NCBI GenBank assembly: GCA_019636615.1
Contig: JAHBXF010000001.1
Location: 1 to 64,000 of the forward strand
Length of the DNA: 64,000 nt
Direction of reading: 5' to 3'
From: Phycisphaeraceae bacterium
Lineage (GTDB): Bacteria; Planctomycetota; Phycisphaerae; Phycisphaerales; UBA1924
The stretch's first letter is position 1; each line of letters opens with the position of its first letter. Below the pieces are notes generated by a model that saw nothing but the letters and a program-made list of their open reading frames with translations, ran no database searches and was not told the DNA's origin. Positions 16,053-24,728 of the stretch are shown here, piece after piece. A program made the translations under genes and the position numbers.

Positions 16053-16219
16053 TGTTGGCTGCTCGCGTGGCCGCGCTCGCCGCGCCGGTCCTTGTGCACA
16101 CGGTCGCGCCCTCCAACGTGCTCCACGCCAACCCCGCCGCAGACTTCTGCCGGAGCGGCGGTGTCGACGGGGCCGATGCGGTGACGTTCATCAGAGCGTG
16201 GGAGAAAGGCGGCGGCTGA
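16049..16219 (+). CDS. 56-residue exported protein with half dockerin, array gene 13
   Basis: Starts ATG 16049, overlapping the previous stop; GAGGAGA at 16037-16043 lies in the gene 12 Arg tail. The N-terminal half is an Ala/Val-rich signal-like stretch (ARVAALAAPVLVHTVA). The rest, DFCRSGGVDGADAVTFIRAW, is a single dockerin-like half repeat, the same consensus seen twice at the ends of the 16433 and 38264 proteins. Either a fragment left from a larger dockerin protein or a very small secreted binder. It is coupled like all other array members, which argues that it is translated. Confidence 0.6.
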   Translation: MMLAARVAALAAPVLVHTVAPSNVLHANPAADFCRSGGVDGADAVTFIRAWEKGGG

Positions 16220-16432
16220 CGCGGCCGATTGGTTCGCACGAACCGGCCCGGAGTGCCGGTCCTCGCGGGCGAAGGCTCCCGCACGTCGGCGCACGGTGAT
16301 GGTGGTCGTAGGTGTCATTGGCAGAGCATCTCGAAAGAGGAACACATGAGGAAGAACACGATCGTTGGTCTCAACGCTTACCGCGGTTCGGCTTCTTGTG
16401 CCGACATTCAGAACCTCACAACGGAGACAGGT

Positions 16433-19117
16433 ATGAAGCCATGGTCCTGCCGATTCATCACGAGCGCGGCCTGCACGGCGCTGGTGTGCGCGGTCTCGAT
16501 CGCAGCCGCGCAGTCCGATCGTTCCTCGCTGCGGGTTGAGGATGGGCGAGAAACCTCAGCGCCATTTGGGGCATTGCGTGCCTGGTCCGGGCATGTTTCA
16601 CTGGCGGGCCTGCCGCGCGAGTTGCCCTCTGGCGTCAACTCGGATGCCGCGTTCGACCTCGGCCAGGCCGGCTCGTTCGCCGTGGTGGTGGATCTCGTCC
16701 GGGAGGGGCCGACCGGCGGGATGACGTGGTATGGGCGCGTGGAGGACGGGTCCGGGGCGCGCCTTGTGCTCTCACAGGTTGAAGACGCGGTGAGCGGGGC
16801 GATCTGGCATCCCACGCTCGGGACGATCGAGATCCGCCCGACCCCCGACCGCGACGCCGCGGGGCGCCGGCGCTCGCTGGTGCTCGCCTTAGACCCCGAA
16901 ACGCATTTCGAGTGCGGGGCCGGCATCTGCCTCGATCGCGCCGTTGCCCCGTTGGAGGGTGATGTTGCCCCCGCTGATCTGCCTCACATTCCCAACCCCC
17001 CCTCGCCACGCCCGGGCGGCGGCCTCTCGCCACGCTCCGCCGGCGAATGCGGCGGGTGCGCCGACGACGGCACCCAAATCGATGTCATGATTGTGTACAC
17101 CCCCGTCGCCCGCAACGCCGCCGGAGGGACCGCCGCCATCCAGGCCGTCGCGATGTCGGCTGTTGCCTCGATGAACACAGCGCTCATGAACAGCGGCATC
17201 GCGGACACCGCACTCAATCTCGTTCATCTCCACGAAACTACGTACATGGAAACCGACACGGATGGCGAAGACTTCCGGTCCGGCTTGCGGTCCCAGACCG
17301 ATGGAAGGATGGACGAGATCCACGCGCTGCGCGACCAGTACGCCGCGGACCTTGTAGCCCTGCTTGTCCACGATGCTCCAGGGTTTGCCGGGGCTGCCTA
17401 CCTCTCCCCGGGCAACCCTGACTGGGGCTTCTCGGTCACTGAATGGAACGCCGCCGTCGGGCCACTTATCTTCGCGCACGAGGTCGGCCACAACTTCGGT
17501 TGCCAGCACGACACAGCGGCGTACGACTCATACCCCGATTTCTACTACGCCTATGCCCACAAGTTCACGCCTCCCGGGAGCACCCTGCGTCGCACGATCA
17601 TGGCGTACAGCCCCGGCGCCGTCATACCCCACTTCTCCAACCCGGATGTGACGTTCATGGGGATGGCCACAGGCCAGCCCATCGCTCACTCCTCACCACG
17701 CCACAACGCGCAGGTGATCCGCGAGTCGTCCCGCTCGGTCGCCAACTTCCGTCGCAGACCCGGGGCCATCGCCGACTGTAACGGAAACGGCGCAGACGAT
17801 GCGCAGGACATCAGCGACGGCGTCAGCCTTGATCTCAATGACAACGGCATCCCCGACGAGTGCGAAACTCGCTTGTACGTAAACGCCAATGCGCCCGCGG
17901 GCGGCGACGGCCTCTCCTGGGCCACGGCGTACAACCGCCTCTCAGACGCACTCTCCGCACCACGCCTCCTCTGCGACTACGCGACCGAAGTCTGGGTCGC
18001 CCGAGGAACCTACACACCGACCGGGCCACGCGGCGACCGCACGGATCGTTTCTTCGTCTCGCCGCGCATGTCGCTCCTGGGGGGGTTCGCAGGGCACGAA
18101 ACCAGCGCCGATCAGCGGGACCCTGCCGCGAACCCCACGGTCCTCAGCGGCGACCGCGCACGCAACGACGCCCCGGGCTTTGCGAATCGCGCCGACAACA
18201 GTTACATCGTGGTCCGCAGCCTCGGCGCCGGGAGCCGCGTGGACGGGTTCATCATCCGCGGTGGGCACGGAAACCTCCTCCGCGCCGACAACCGACCGAT
18301 CGCGTACTACGGCGCGGCGATGAACGGGTCTTGGACGGGCGGCACCATCGCGAACTGCATCGTGACCGACAACTCCAACTCGGCGGGCACCGTCTTCTTC
18401 TCCGGGCGCTCCATGATCGCCAACTGCCTCATCGCCGGGAATCGGGCGGCACCGATCACGGGCTTCACGACGCCGGTGGGTGCCGGGGCCGTCTTCTATG
18501 AAGGGGCAGAAGCCACGGTTGTCAACTCAACCTTCGTCTCCAACAACGCAACAACCGGGCTCGCGGGCGCGCTCGGGGTCGCCTTCGACAGCCGCGTAGA
18601 CCTGCGGAACACGATCATGTGGGGGAACACCGCCGCGTTGGGTCCCTCGATCGGCCACCTGCAGTTCGCCGGGAGCATCCGCAGCAAACTGATGATTGAC
18701 CATTCTCTCGTCGAGGGTGGCCAGGGCCAGATCTTCACCGACGGCCTCCAGACACTCCAGTGGATGGCCAGCAACCTCACGACCGACCCTCGCTTCGCCA
18801 ATCCCGCGGGAGGTAACTACCGTCTTCTCTCGGCATCTCCCGCGATCAATGCCGGCGACTCAGGGGCCATTCCCCCGTGGATCACCAGCGACCTGGGCGG
18901 CGGCGCTCGCGTCCTCGGCGGCGAGATCGATCTGGGCGCCTACGAATCCTGCCTGTCAGACTTCAACGAGGACGGCGGCATTGACGGCGCGGACGTGTCC
19001 GAGTTCTTTGATGCATGGGAGGAAGGCGATTTCCGCGCCGACATGAACGGGGATGGTGGTATTGACGGGGCTGATGTCGAAACGTTTTTCTTGGTCTGGG
19101 AGAACGGCGCCTGTTGA
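16433..19117 (+). CDS. Secreted metzincin protease with beta-helix and dockerin
   Basis: 894 residues from ATG 16433, preceded by GGAGACAG. The next 28 residues are a normal signal peptide ending AVSIAAAQ; an in-frame ATG at 16346 would put a non-hydrophobic extension before it. The zinc motif HEVGHNFGCQHD is at 349-360 (His349, Glu350, His353, His359), with a Met-turn TIMAYS near 390, typical of reprolysin-like metzincins. A DCNGNGADD...DLNDNGIPDECE acidic linker (about 447-480) follows, then a right-handed beta-helix-like region (LYVNANAPAGGDGLSWATAY onward). The end is a two-repeat dockerin (DFNEDGGIDGADVSEFF, DMNGDGGIDGADVETFF). Likely an extracellular protease anchored through its dockerin; the partner cohesin is not in this window. 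Confidence 0.88.
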   Translation: MKPWSCRFITSAACTALVCAVSIAAAQSDRSSLRVEDGRETSAPFGALRAWSGHVSLAGLPRELPSGVNSDAAFDLGQAGSFAVVVDLVREGPTGGMTWYGRVEDGSGARLVLSQVEDAVSGAIWHPTLGTIEIRPTPDRDAAGRRRSLVLALDPETHFECGAGICLDRAVAPLEGDVAPADLPHIPNPPSPRPGGGLSPRSAGECGGCADDGTQIDVMIVYTPVARNAAGGTAAIQAVAMSAVASMNTALMNSGIADTALNLVHLHETTYMETDTDGEDFRSGLRSQTDGRMDEIHALRDQYAADLVALLVHDAPGFAGAAYLSPGNPDWGFSVTEWNAAVGPLIFAHEVGHNFGCQHDTAAYDSYPDFYYAYAHKFTPPGSTLRRTIMAYSPGAVIPHFSNPDVTFMGMATGQPIAHSSPRHNAQVIRESSRSVANFRRRPGAIADCNGNGADDAQDISDGVSLDLNDNGIPDECETRLYVNANAPAGGDGLSWATAYNRLSDALSAPRLLCDYATEVWVARGTYTPTGPRGDRTDRFFVSPRMSLLGGFAGHETSADQRDPAANPTVLSGDRARNDAPGFANRADNSYIVVRSLGAGSRVDGFIIRGGHGNLLRADNRPIAYYGAAMNGSWTGGTIANCIVTDNSNSAGTVFFSGRSMIANCLIAGNRAAPITGFTTPVGAGAVFYEGAEATVVNSTFVSNNATTGLAGALGVAFDSRVDLRNTIMWGNTAALGPSIGHLQFAGSIRSKLMIDHSLVEGGQGQIFTDGLQTLQWMASNLTTDPRFANPAGGNYRLLSASPAINAGDSGAIPPWITSDLGGGARVLGGEIDLGAYESCLSDFNEDGGIDGADVSEFFDAWEEGDFRADMNGDGGIDGADVETFFLVWENGAC

Positions 19118-19260
19118 TGCCGAGGAGTTGATTGAACGGCATGCGCGGGCCCGCCGCTGACGCGACGGGTCTGCGGTGACGAGGGAGGCAACGGTGAACG
19201 GGTGAATCGGATCGCCCCGCCCGCCGGGGCATCCGTCACCACGAACCCAAGGAGGAGATC

Positions 19261-19536
19261 ATGAAGTGGGCATCGATGGTCGCCGTGGGGGCGCCCGCGG
19301 GGTTGAGAGGCGGTGTGCCCGAGATCAACGTCCTGCAATTTCTCGGCTTGGCCCGCGGGCGGATCGACTTTCTCATCGAACCAGTGCGCACGCTGACCGT
19401 CAACAACTCCCGCAACACCAATGAGTGCCGGCAGGAGACGGCGTTCCCGGCCGGCGCAGGCCCGCGGCCTGGCGCAGCGCCAGTCTTGAGATTCACAACC
19501 ATGATCATCACGCTCAATCGGGAACGCCGATGCTGA
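19261..19536 (+). CDS. Small hypothetical protein
   Basis: 91 residues with a strong ribosome-binding site (AAGGAGGAG ending 3 nt before the ATG). No recognisable domain or signal peptide; composition is mixed (INVLQFLGLARGRIDFLIEP). It is the only frame with translation signals in the 610-nt gap between the protease and the sigma factor gene. It could be spurious or the remnant of another exported protein. Confidence 0.35.
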   Translation: MKWASMVAVGAPAGLRGGVPEINVLQFLGLARGRIDFLIEPVRTLTVNNSRNTNECRQETAFPAGAGPRPGAAPVLRFTTMIITLNRERRC

Positions 19537-19727
19537 GACTGCTTGTTACATCAGTGTTCTCGGACCACCACGACGCGTCCGTCGGGTTTCAGGGAACGCA
19601 CCCGGAGCCCGGCGCTCCTGCCTCGTGCCCCGATCAAAGGCAGACCGCCAGGAGATTCCCTTGCACTTCCGGGGCGATTCGTTATACTTCACGCTTTATT
19701 CAACAGCCTTCGGTACAGCCGGCCTCG

Positions 19728-20336
19728 ATGGGGAACTCAGATCCAAACCCGAGCCCGCCCGAGTTGCAGCGCATCACGCATGCCTTGGAAGCCTGCGCCT
19801 CCGGTGAACCCGCGGCCTCCGACCAACTCTTCGCACTGGTCTATGAAGGCCTGCGACGACTCGCTCAGAATCGCATGAAGGGCGAACGCCCGGGGCACAC
19901 GCTGCAACCCACCGCCCTGGTGCACGAAACCTACCTGCGGCTCCTGGGCAACGGCCCGGTCGACTGGCACAGCCGTGCCCACTTCTTCGCCGCCGCCGGC
20001 GAGGCGATGCGTCGCATCCTTGTAGATCGGGCACGCGCCCGTGCCCGCATCAAGCGAGGGGGGAACGGCCGGCACGCACCGACGCACGCGGCCCTCGCCG
20101 AACTCACGCTGACCACCGAGCCCGAACCCGACCTCATGCTGCTGCTCGACGACGCCCTGGCGCGACTCGAGCGCGACGATCCGCAGGCCACCACCATCGT
20201 GCGGCTTCGGTTCTTCGCCGGACTGAGCATCCCCGAGATCGCCGAAGCGCTCGGCATCTCCTCAAGGTCGATCGAACGCGACTGGGCGTACGCCCGCGCC
20301 CGACTGCACCAACTCATGCGTGCGGCGTGCGAATAG
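19728..20336 (+). CDS. ECF-family RNA polymerase sigma factor (planctomycete STK-linked type)
   Basis: 202 residues from ATG 19728; upstream in-frame sequence is low quality. Region 2 is at about 25-85 (LRRLAQNRMKGERPGHTLQP, ALVHETYLRLL, HFFAAAGEAMRRILVDRARA) and region 4 at about 130-195 (IVRLRFFAGLSIPEIAEALG, SRSIERDWAYARARLHQL). The spacing and GHTLQPTALVHETYLRL block fit the ECF subgroup that in Planctomycetes is encoded beside Ser/Thr kinases. The kinase gene starts 16 nt after its stop, so the two are one transcription unit and the kinase likely controls or senses for the sigma factor. No anti-sigma gene is present. Confidence 0.9.
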   Translation: MGNSDPNPSPPELQRITHALEACASGEPAASDQLFALVYEGLRRLAQNRMKGERPGHTLQPTALVHETYLRLLGNGPVDWHSRAHFFAAAGEAMRRILVDRARARARIKRGGNGRHAPTHAALAELTLTTEPEPDLMLLLDDALARLERDDPQATTIVRLRFFAGLSIPEIAEALGISSRSIERDWAYARARLHQLMRAACE

Positions 20337-20352
20337 CCCCGGAGAGTGTGTC

Positions 20353-23300
20353 ATGACCGGCGATCGAGTTCGGCGCGTCAAAGATCTCCTTGATCGAGTG
20401 CGCCAGACCGCGCCCGAGCATCGCGCCCGGGTGCTCGCCGAGGCGAAACACTCGTCGCCCGACGGCGAGCACATCGCGTCCGAAGTGCAGGCCCTGCTTG
20501 CCGAACTCGACGTCGCGGGAGATTTCCTCCAGCCCCCCAGCGGCGCCCCGGAAGCCCTCGCCCAGACGATCATCGCCCCGGATGTGCTCCGCGAGGGCGT
20601 CGGTTCCCGCATCGGTCCCTATCACCTCCTCGAGCAGATCGGCGAGGGCGGTTTCGGCGTGGTCTACCTCGCCGAACAGGAGCACCCCATCCGCCGGCGC
20701 GTCGCGCTCAAGATCATCAAACTCGGAATGGACACGCGCCAGGTCATCGCTCGCTTCGAACAAGAGCGACAGGCCCTGGCCATCATGGACCACCCGGGCA
20801 TCGCCAAGGTCCTCGATGCCGGCGCCACCGCCACCGGCCGCCCCTACTTCGCGATGGAACTCGTGCGCGGCGTGCCCGTCACGCAGTTCTGCGACAGCCA
20901 GTGCCTGGGTGTGCGTGACCGCCTCGAACTCTTCGCCCAGATCTGCGAGGCCGTCCAGCACGCGCACCACCGGGGCGTCATTCACCGCGACCTCAAACCC
21001 TCCAATATTCTCGTCACGCGGGGCGACGGCGATCGCCCCATACCCAAGGTCATCGACTTCGGCATCGCCAAAGCCATGCAGGCCCGTCTCACCGAACGCA
21101 CCCTCTTCACCGAGAGCCGTCAACTCCTCGGAACCCCGGAATACATGAGCCCGGAGCAGGCCGGCCTCGACGCCTCCGCCGCCGCGAACGTCGACACCCG
21201 TTCCGATGTGTACTCCCTCGGTGTGCTGCTGTACGAACTCCTGACCGGCGTCACCCCCTTCGACCCGAGCCGACTCCGCGACGCCGCGTTCGACGAACTC
21301 TGCCGCGTCATCCGCGAGGTGGATCCGCCCCGCCCGAGCACGCGGCTCAGCACGATGGCCACGCTCAACGAGGTTGCCGCGAGGCGGCACACCGAACCCT
21401 CCCGCCTCCGGGAATCCGTCCGAGGCGAACTCGATTGGATCGTCATGCGGTGCCTCGAGAAGGACCGCACTCGCCGGTACGCCTCCGCCGCCGATCTCGC
21501 CAAGGACATCGGTCGCCACCTCGCGCACGAGCCGCTCGAGGCCGCCCCACCGGGCGCGTCATACCGAGTCCGCAAGTTCGCACGCCGACACTGGCGTGAG
21601 GTCACGGTCGCCGCGGCGCTCCTGCTCACGCTCCTGCTTGGCCTGATCGGCACCGCCGTCGGCGCGCTCCGCGCGGTGCAGGCCCGCAACGACGCGCGGG
21701 CCTCGGAGGCGCGTGCGCTCAAGGCCTCCGATACCGAGGCCGCCCAACGCATCCGGGCCGACGAGGCCGCGCTCCGATCGTCGCGCCTGGCGTACAGCCT
21801 CGCGATCGGCCTGGCCTCCACCGAGATCGAGCAAGGGGCCATCAGCCACGCCCGCGCCGAACTCGGCGCGACCCCGCGCGACTTCCGCGGCTGGGAGTGG
21901 TCGCACCTGGCCTGGGCCTGCGACCCTGTCTCTCGGGTCTTCGATACGCCCCGTGACACCGAGGGCCTGGCGATCTCCGACGATGGTGCGCGTCTCTTCG
22001 CCCGCGCTCGGAGCGGCGAGGTTCGCGTGTTCGATGTCGCGTCGGGCCGGCTTGAAAACTCGTTCAAGACTCCGCCCGGGAGGTCCTGGCGTTTCCATAT
22101 GCCGCGGGCCAATCACGACGGTTCGCTCCTGCTCACATGCATCGCCGACCATGAGGACGGCTGGACTGGTGAGGGCACGATCACCCTCTGGGACGTCGCG
22201 ACATCGGGCGAGATCTGGTCGGAGCGCACCAGCACTCTCATCGGCGCCTCCTTCGCGGACGGGCGTTGGCGTCGCACACCCGACGGCGCTCTTCGCCTCG
22301 ATATCCAGGGTGAGCAGGTGCTCGACCGCGTGAACTTCACCAGCGAGACGCTCCATTGGGTGTACGGCCCGATCGGCGGCTCGCGGTCCGTGGTCCTTGT
22401 GACCGAGGGCGCCGGCTGGAACGTGGTGTGGGACCTCGACACCCAGCGGGAGATCACCCGCTTCGGCGTCGATTCTCTTGCCATCGTGCCCGCGGCCCCG
22501 GAGGGCATCGTCGCTGTCGCAACCGATCGAATCATGCGGATCAACGCCCGCACCGGTGAAACCAGTCTCCTCCCTCTGGCGCGGAACGACTATCAGCAGG
22601 TTCGCGTCGGGGGGCGTCGTGCATTCGGCCTGCAATCCACCCAGGGCGTCGTACAGGCCTTTGCCTGGCCGGCAGCGGTTCCCATCTTCAAGGTCAACAT
22701 TCCCAAGGACACGGGCGCGGCCTTCGTGGTCGACCCCGACGGAACAACCGCCTATGTCATCGGCGAGGCCGGCGTGACGCAGGCCCGAGCCTTCGCCAAC
22801 GGCCAGCCCTTCCGCACCGAGGTCGTCTGGCGAGGCGGCTACAGCACCGCGATCAGCCCGACCGCACGCCACAGCGTGCTCGTCGGCTGGGGCTCGGTCT
22901 GCCTCTTCGACACCCAGACCGGAGAGAATGTCTGGTCTCGCTACCCCTCCCGCGATCCCCTGTACACCGCCGCGTTCAACGCCGACGGCCTCCGCCTCGC
23001 GGTCGCCGGGCGCTCGCCGAGCATCACCCTTCTCGACGTGACCACGGGGGACGCCACCGGCGTGCTCGACATCCCCGACCCGGCCATGGTGACCGCGCTC
23101 GCATGGTCCCGCGCAGGCGATCGCCTCCTCGCAGGCCTGATCGACGGGCGGATCATCGAGTTTGATCCACGGACTCCGGAGAACCCGCCCGTGGTCTGGC
23201 CCGAGCCGGCCCCGAGCGCCGTCACCTCGCTCGCCTTCAGCCCCGACGATTCCCTCGTGGCGGTCGTCGCCCGCGCCGGCATGAAGTTCAAGGACATCCA

Positions 23301-24324
23301 TGAGCCAACCCCGGGCGCCGAACAGATGCTGCGCATCCGTGAGGCGCGGGCCGGGCACGCCACCGTCGCCCTGTTCCCCGTCGCGACGGGCATCCGCGGG
23401 GCCGCCTTCGCCCCCGACGGCCGTTCCATCGCCGTGTCGACCGACTCGGCTGTCGTGCGGATCGATCCACACACCGCCCGCGTTCTCGCCCGCGTCGAGT
23501 CGCCCCAGCCGGGCGAGGCGATGGCTTTCACCCCTGACGGCTCGCGCCTCGCCGTGATCGGCAACGACGATCGTGTCCGTGTCTTCTCGGCCGATGAACT
23601 CACGCTCGTCGCGTCTATCAAGTGCGTGACATGGTCGAACAGGCGTTCCGCCGCCTTCTGCCCCGATGGGCGCACCCTTCACATCGCCGACCCCTCCACG
23701 CCGGTCATCGCCTATGAGAGCGGACCGGCCGAACGCCACCGACGCCGACTCGGCGCCACGCTGGCCAAGGGGGCGGTCGATCTCGCCTTCGTGCGCTCGG
23801 GCTTTGTCGCCGAACACGCTCGCGCGATGATCCAGGCCGACCCCGAACTCTCCGACGATCTGCGCGCCATCGCGCTCGAACTCGTCTTGGCTCGGGGGGA
23901 TGACCCCAATCACATCCACAACGCCGCACAACTGCGCATGCCCGTGACGCCCTATGGCCCGGCGTGGGGCCCCCTTGTGGAACAGATGCTCGCGGCGGTG
24001 CGCGTGCTGCCGAACGATGCGGGCCTCCGCGTATCGCTCGCGTTGACTCAACTGCGCGCCGGGAAGGCGCCTGAAGCGGCCGCGACGGCGCGGGTTGTGA
24101 TCGACGGCATGGGTGCGAACAACGACGAACGGTGTGTCTGGGCGTGGACGATCCTCTCGCTCGCCCGATCCGCCATGCACGAGCAGGAGAGCGCCCGAGA
24201 GGCGATCGACCGCGCGTCGGCGCTGCGTGATGCTCTGCCCAACGCCGCGACGCACAGCCTTGTGCGGCTGATGGCCGAGGCACAGCACGCGGCGTCGGGT
24301 ACCGACGACGGCGATGCCGAGTGA
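20353..24324 (+). CDS. Large Ser/Thr protein kinase with WD40-like C-terminal half
   Basis: 1323 residues. ATG 20353 is chosen over an earlier in-frame codon that overlaps the sigma gene. N-terminal helical segment (1-75), then a Hanks-type kinase at about 88-390: P-loop GEGGFGVVY from residue 97, Lys120 in VALKII, HRDLKPSN from 211, DFG at 235, and GTPEYMSPEQA in the activation loop. A membrane span follows at about 417-440 (VTVAAALLLTLLLGLIGTA), then a helical stretch. About 750 residues of WD40-like repeats follow (AISDDGARLFARARSGEVRV, TALAWSRAGDRLLAGLIDGR, AAFAPDGRSIAVSTD), ending with TPR-like helices. The kinase is cytoplasmic and the propeller probably lies across the membrane as a sensor. 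All catalytic residues are present, so it should be active. Confidence 0.92.
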   Translation: MTGDRVRRVKDLLDRVRQTAPEHRARVLAEAKHSSPDGEHIASEVQALLAELDVAGDFLQPPSGAPEALAQTIIAPDVLREGVGSRIGPYHLLEQIGEGGFGVVYLAEQEHPIRRRVALKIIKLGMDTRQVIARFEQERQALAIMDHPGIAKVLDAGATATGRPYFAMELVRGVPVTQFCDSQCLGVRDRLELFAQICEAVQHAHHRGVIHRDLKPSNILVTRGDGDRPIPKVIDFGIAKAMQARLTERTLFTESRQLLGTPEYMSPEQAGLDASAAANVDTRSDVYSLGVLLYELLTGVTPFDPSRLRDAAFDELCRVIREVDPPRPSTRLSTMATLNEVAARRHTEPSRLRESVRGELDWIVMRCLEKDRTRRYASAADLAKDIGRHLAHEPLEAAPPGASYRVRKFARRHWREVTVAAALLLTLLLGLIGTAVGALRAVQARNDARASEARALKASDTEAAQRIRADEAALRSSRLAYSLAIGLASTEIEQGAISHARAELGATPRDFRGWEWSHLAWACDPVSRVFDTPRDTEGLAISDDGARLFARARSGEVRVFDVASGRLENSFKTPPGRSWRFHMPRANHDGSLLLTCIADHEDGWTGEGTITLWDVATSGEIWSERTSTLIGASFADGRWRRTPDGALRLDIQGEQVLDRVNFTSETLHWVYGPIGGSRSVVLVTEGAGWNVVWDLDTQREITRFGVDSLAIVPAAPEGIVAVATDRIMRINARTGETSLLPLARNDYQQVRVGGRRAFGLQSTQGVVQAFAWPAAVPIFKVNIPKDTGAAFVVDPDGTTAYVIGEAGVTQARAFANGQPFRTEVVWRGGYSTAISPTARHSVLVGWGSVCLFDTQTGENVWSRYPSRDPLYTAAFNADGLRLAVAGRSPSITLLDVTTGDATGVLDIPDPAMVTALAWSRAGDRLLAGLIDGRIIEFDPRTPENPPVVWPEPAPSAVTSLAFSPDDSLVAVVARAGMKFKDIHEPTPGAEQMLRIREARAGHATVALFPVATGIRGAAFAPDGRSIAVSTDSAVVRIDPHTARVLARVESPQPGEAMAFTPDGSRLAVIGNDDRVRVFSADELTLVASIKCVTWSNRRSAAFCPDGRTLHIADPSTPVIAYESGPAERHRRRLGATLAKGAVDLAFVRSGFVAEHARAMIQADPELSDDLRAIALELVLARGDDPNHIHNAAQLRMPVTPYGPAWGPLVEQMLAAVRVLPNDAGLRVSLALTQLRAGKAPEAAATARVVIDGMGANNDERCVWAWTILSLARSAMHEQESAREAIDRASALRDALPNAATHSLVRLMAEAQHAASGTDDGDAE

Positions 24325-24728
24325 GACGTCATGGAGTTGAAGTTGCCCGTTTGCTCGACAGCATGCGACGAAGGCGCACACCTCCCGCTGCCAACGCCGC
24401 AGGCACCTGGTCCGCTCTTGCTTCCCGAGCCGCTGGAGTTTGAGCCCGACGAGTGGAACGAAGCGACCGGCGAACCGACCCCGAGACTCAGACAGTGCCG
24501 GATCGTGTCCGGGGCATTGCTGCGACCTGCGCGGCCGCCACGCGCTCTGCCTTGCGGCCCGTGAACTTCTCCCAGATCTGCACGATGACATCGCGGCGAA
24601 GCGCATCGAGTTTCATCGGGCAAGCGCAGGCAAGGCTGACCATTGGGTGAACATGGTCGGCGCGCGTGTGATGCTGCACGGAGTAAAGGCCGGAGCGTGG
24701 GCATAGGCGGGCGGGCAAACAACGCACA
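24325..24728. other. 404-nt gap without a confident gene
   Basis: Short frames exist on both strands but none has a ribosome-binding site or a recognisable product, apart from a weak transposase-like remnant on the minus strand. No terminator with a clear U-tract was seen after the kinase. Confidence 0.5.
24488..24700 (-). pseudogene. Possible REP-associated (IS200-like) transposase remnant
   Basis: The minus-strand frame reads HHTRADHVHPMVSLACACPM, then VIVQIWEKFTGRKAERV. D-H-V-H followed by a hydrophobic run resembles the HUH motif region of RAYT/Y1 transposases (PDHVHLLV), and IVQIWEKFTGRK resembles their later helix. The catalytic Tyr region is absent and there is no start signal. REP-like palindromes lie 2-3 kb away, which fits a RAYT, but this is a short and uncertain match. 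Confidence 0.25.

Noticed and set aside
21559..24606. A 1015-codon open frame on the minus strand opposite the Ser/Thr kinase
   Set aside because: The plus strand encodes a clear kinase with all motifs. The antisense frame is a by-product of high GC in third positions and matches no family.
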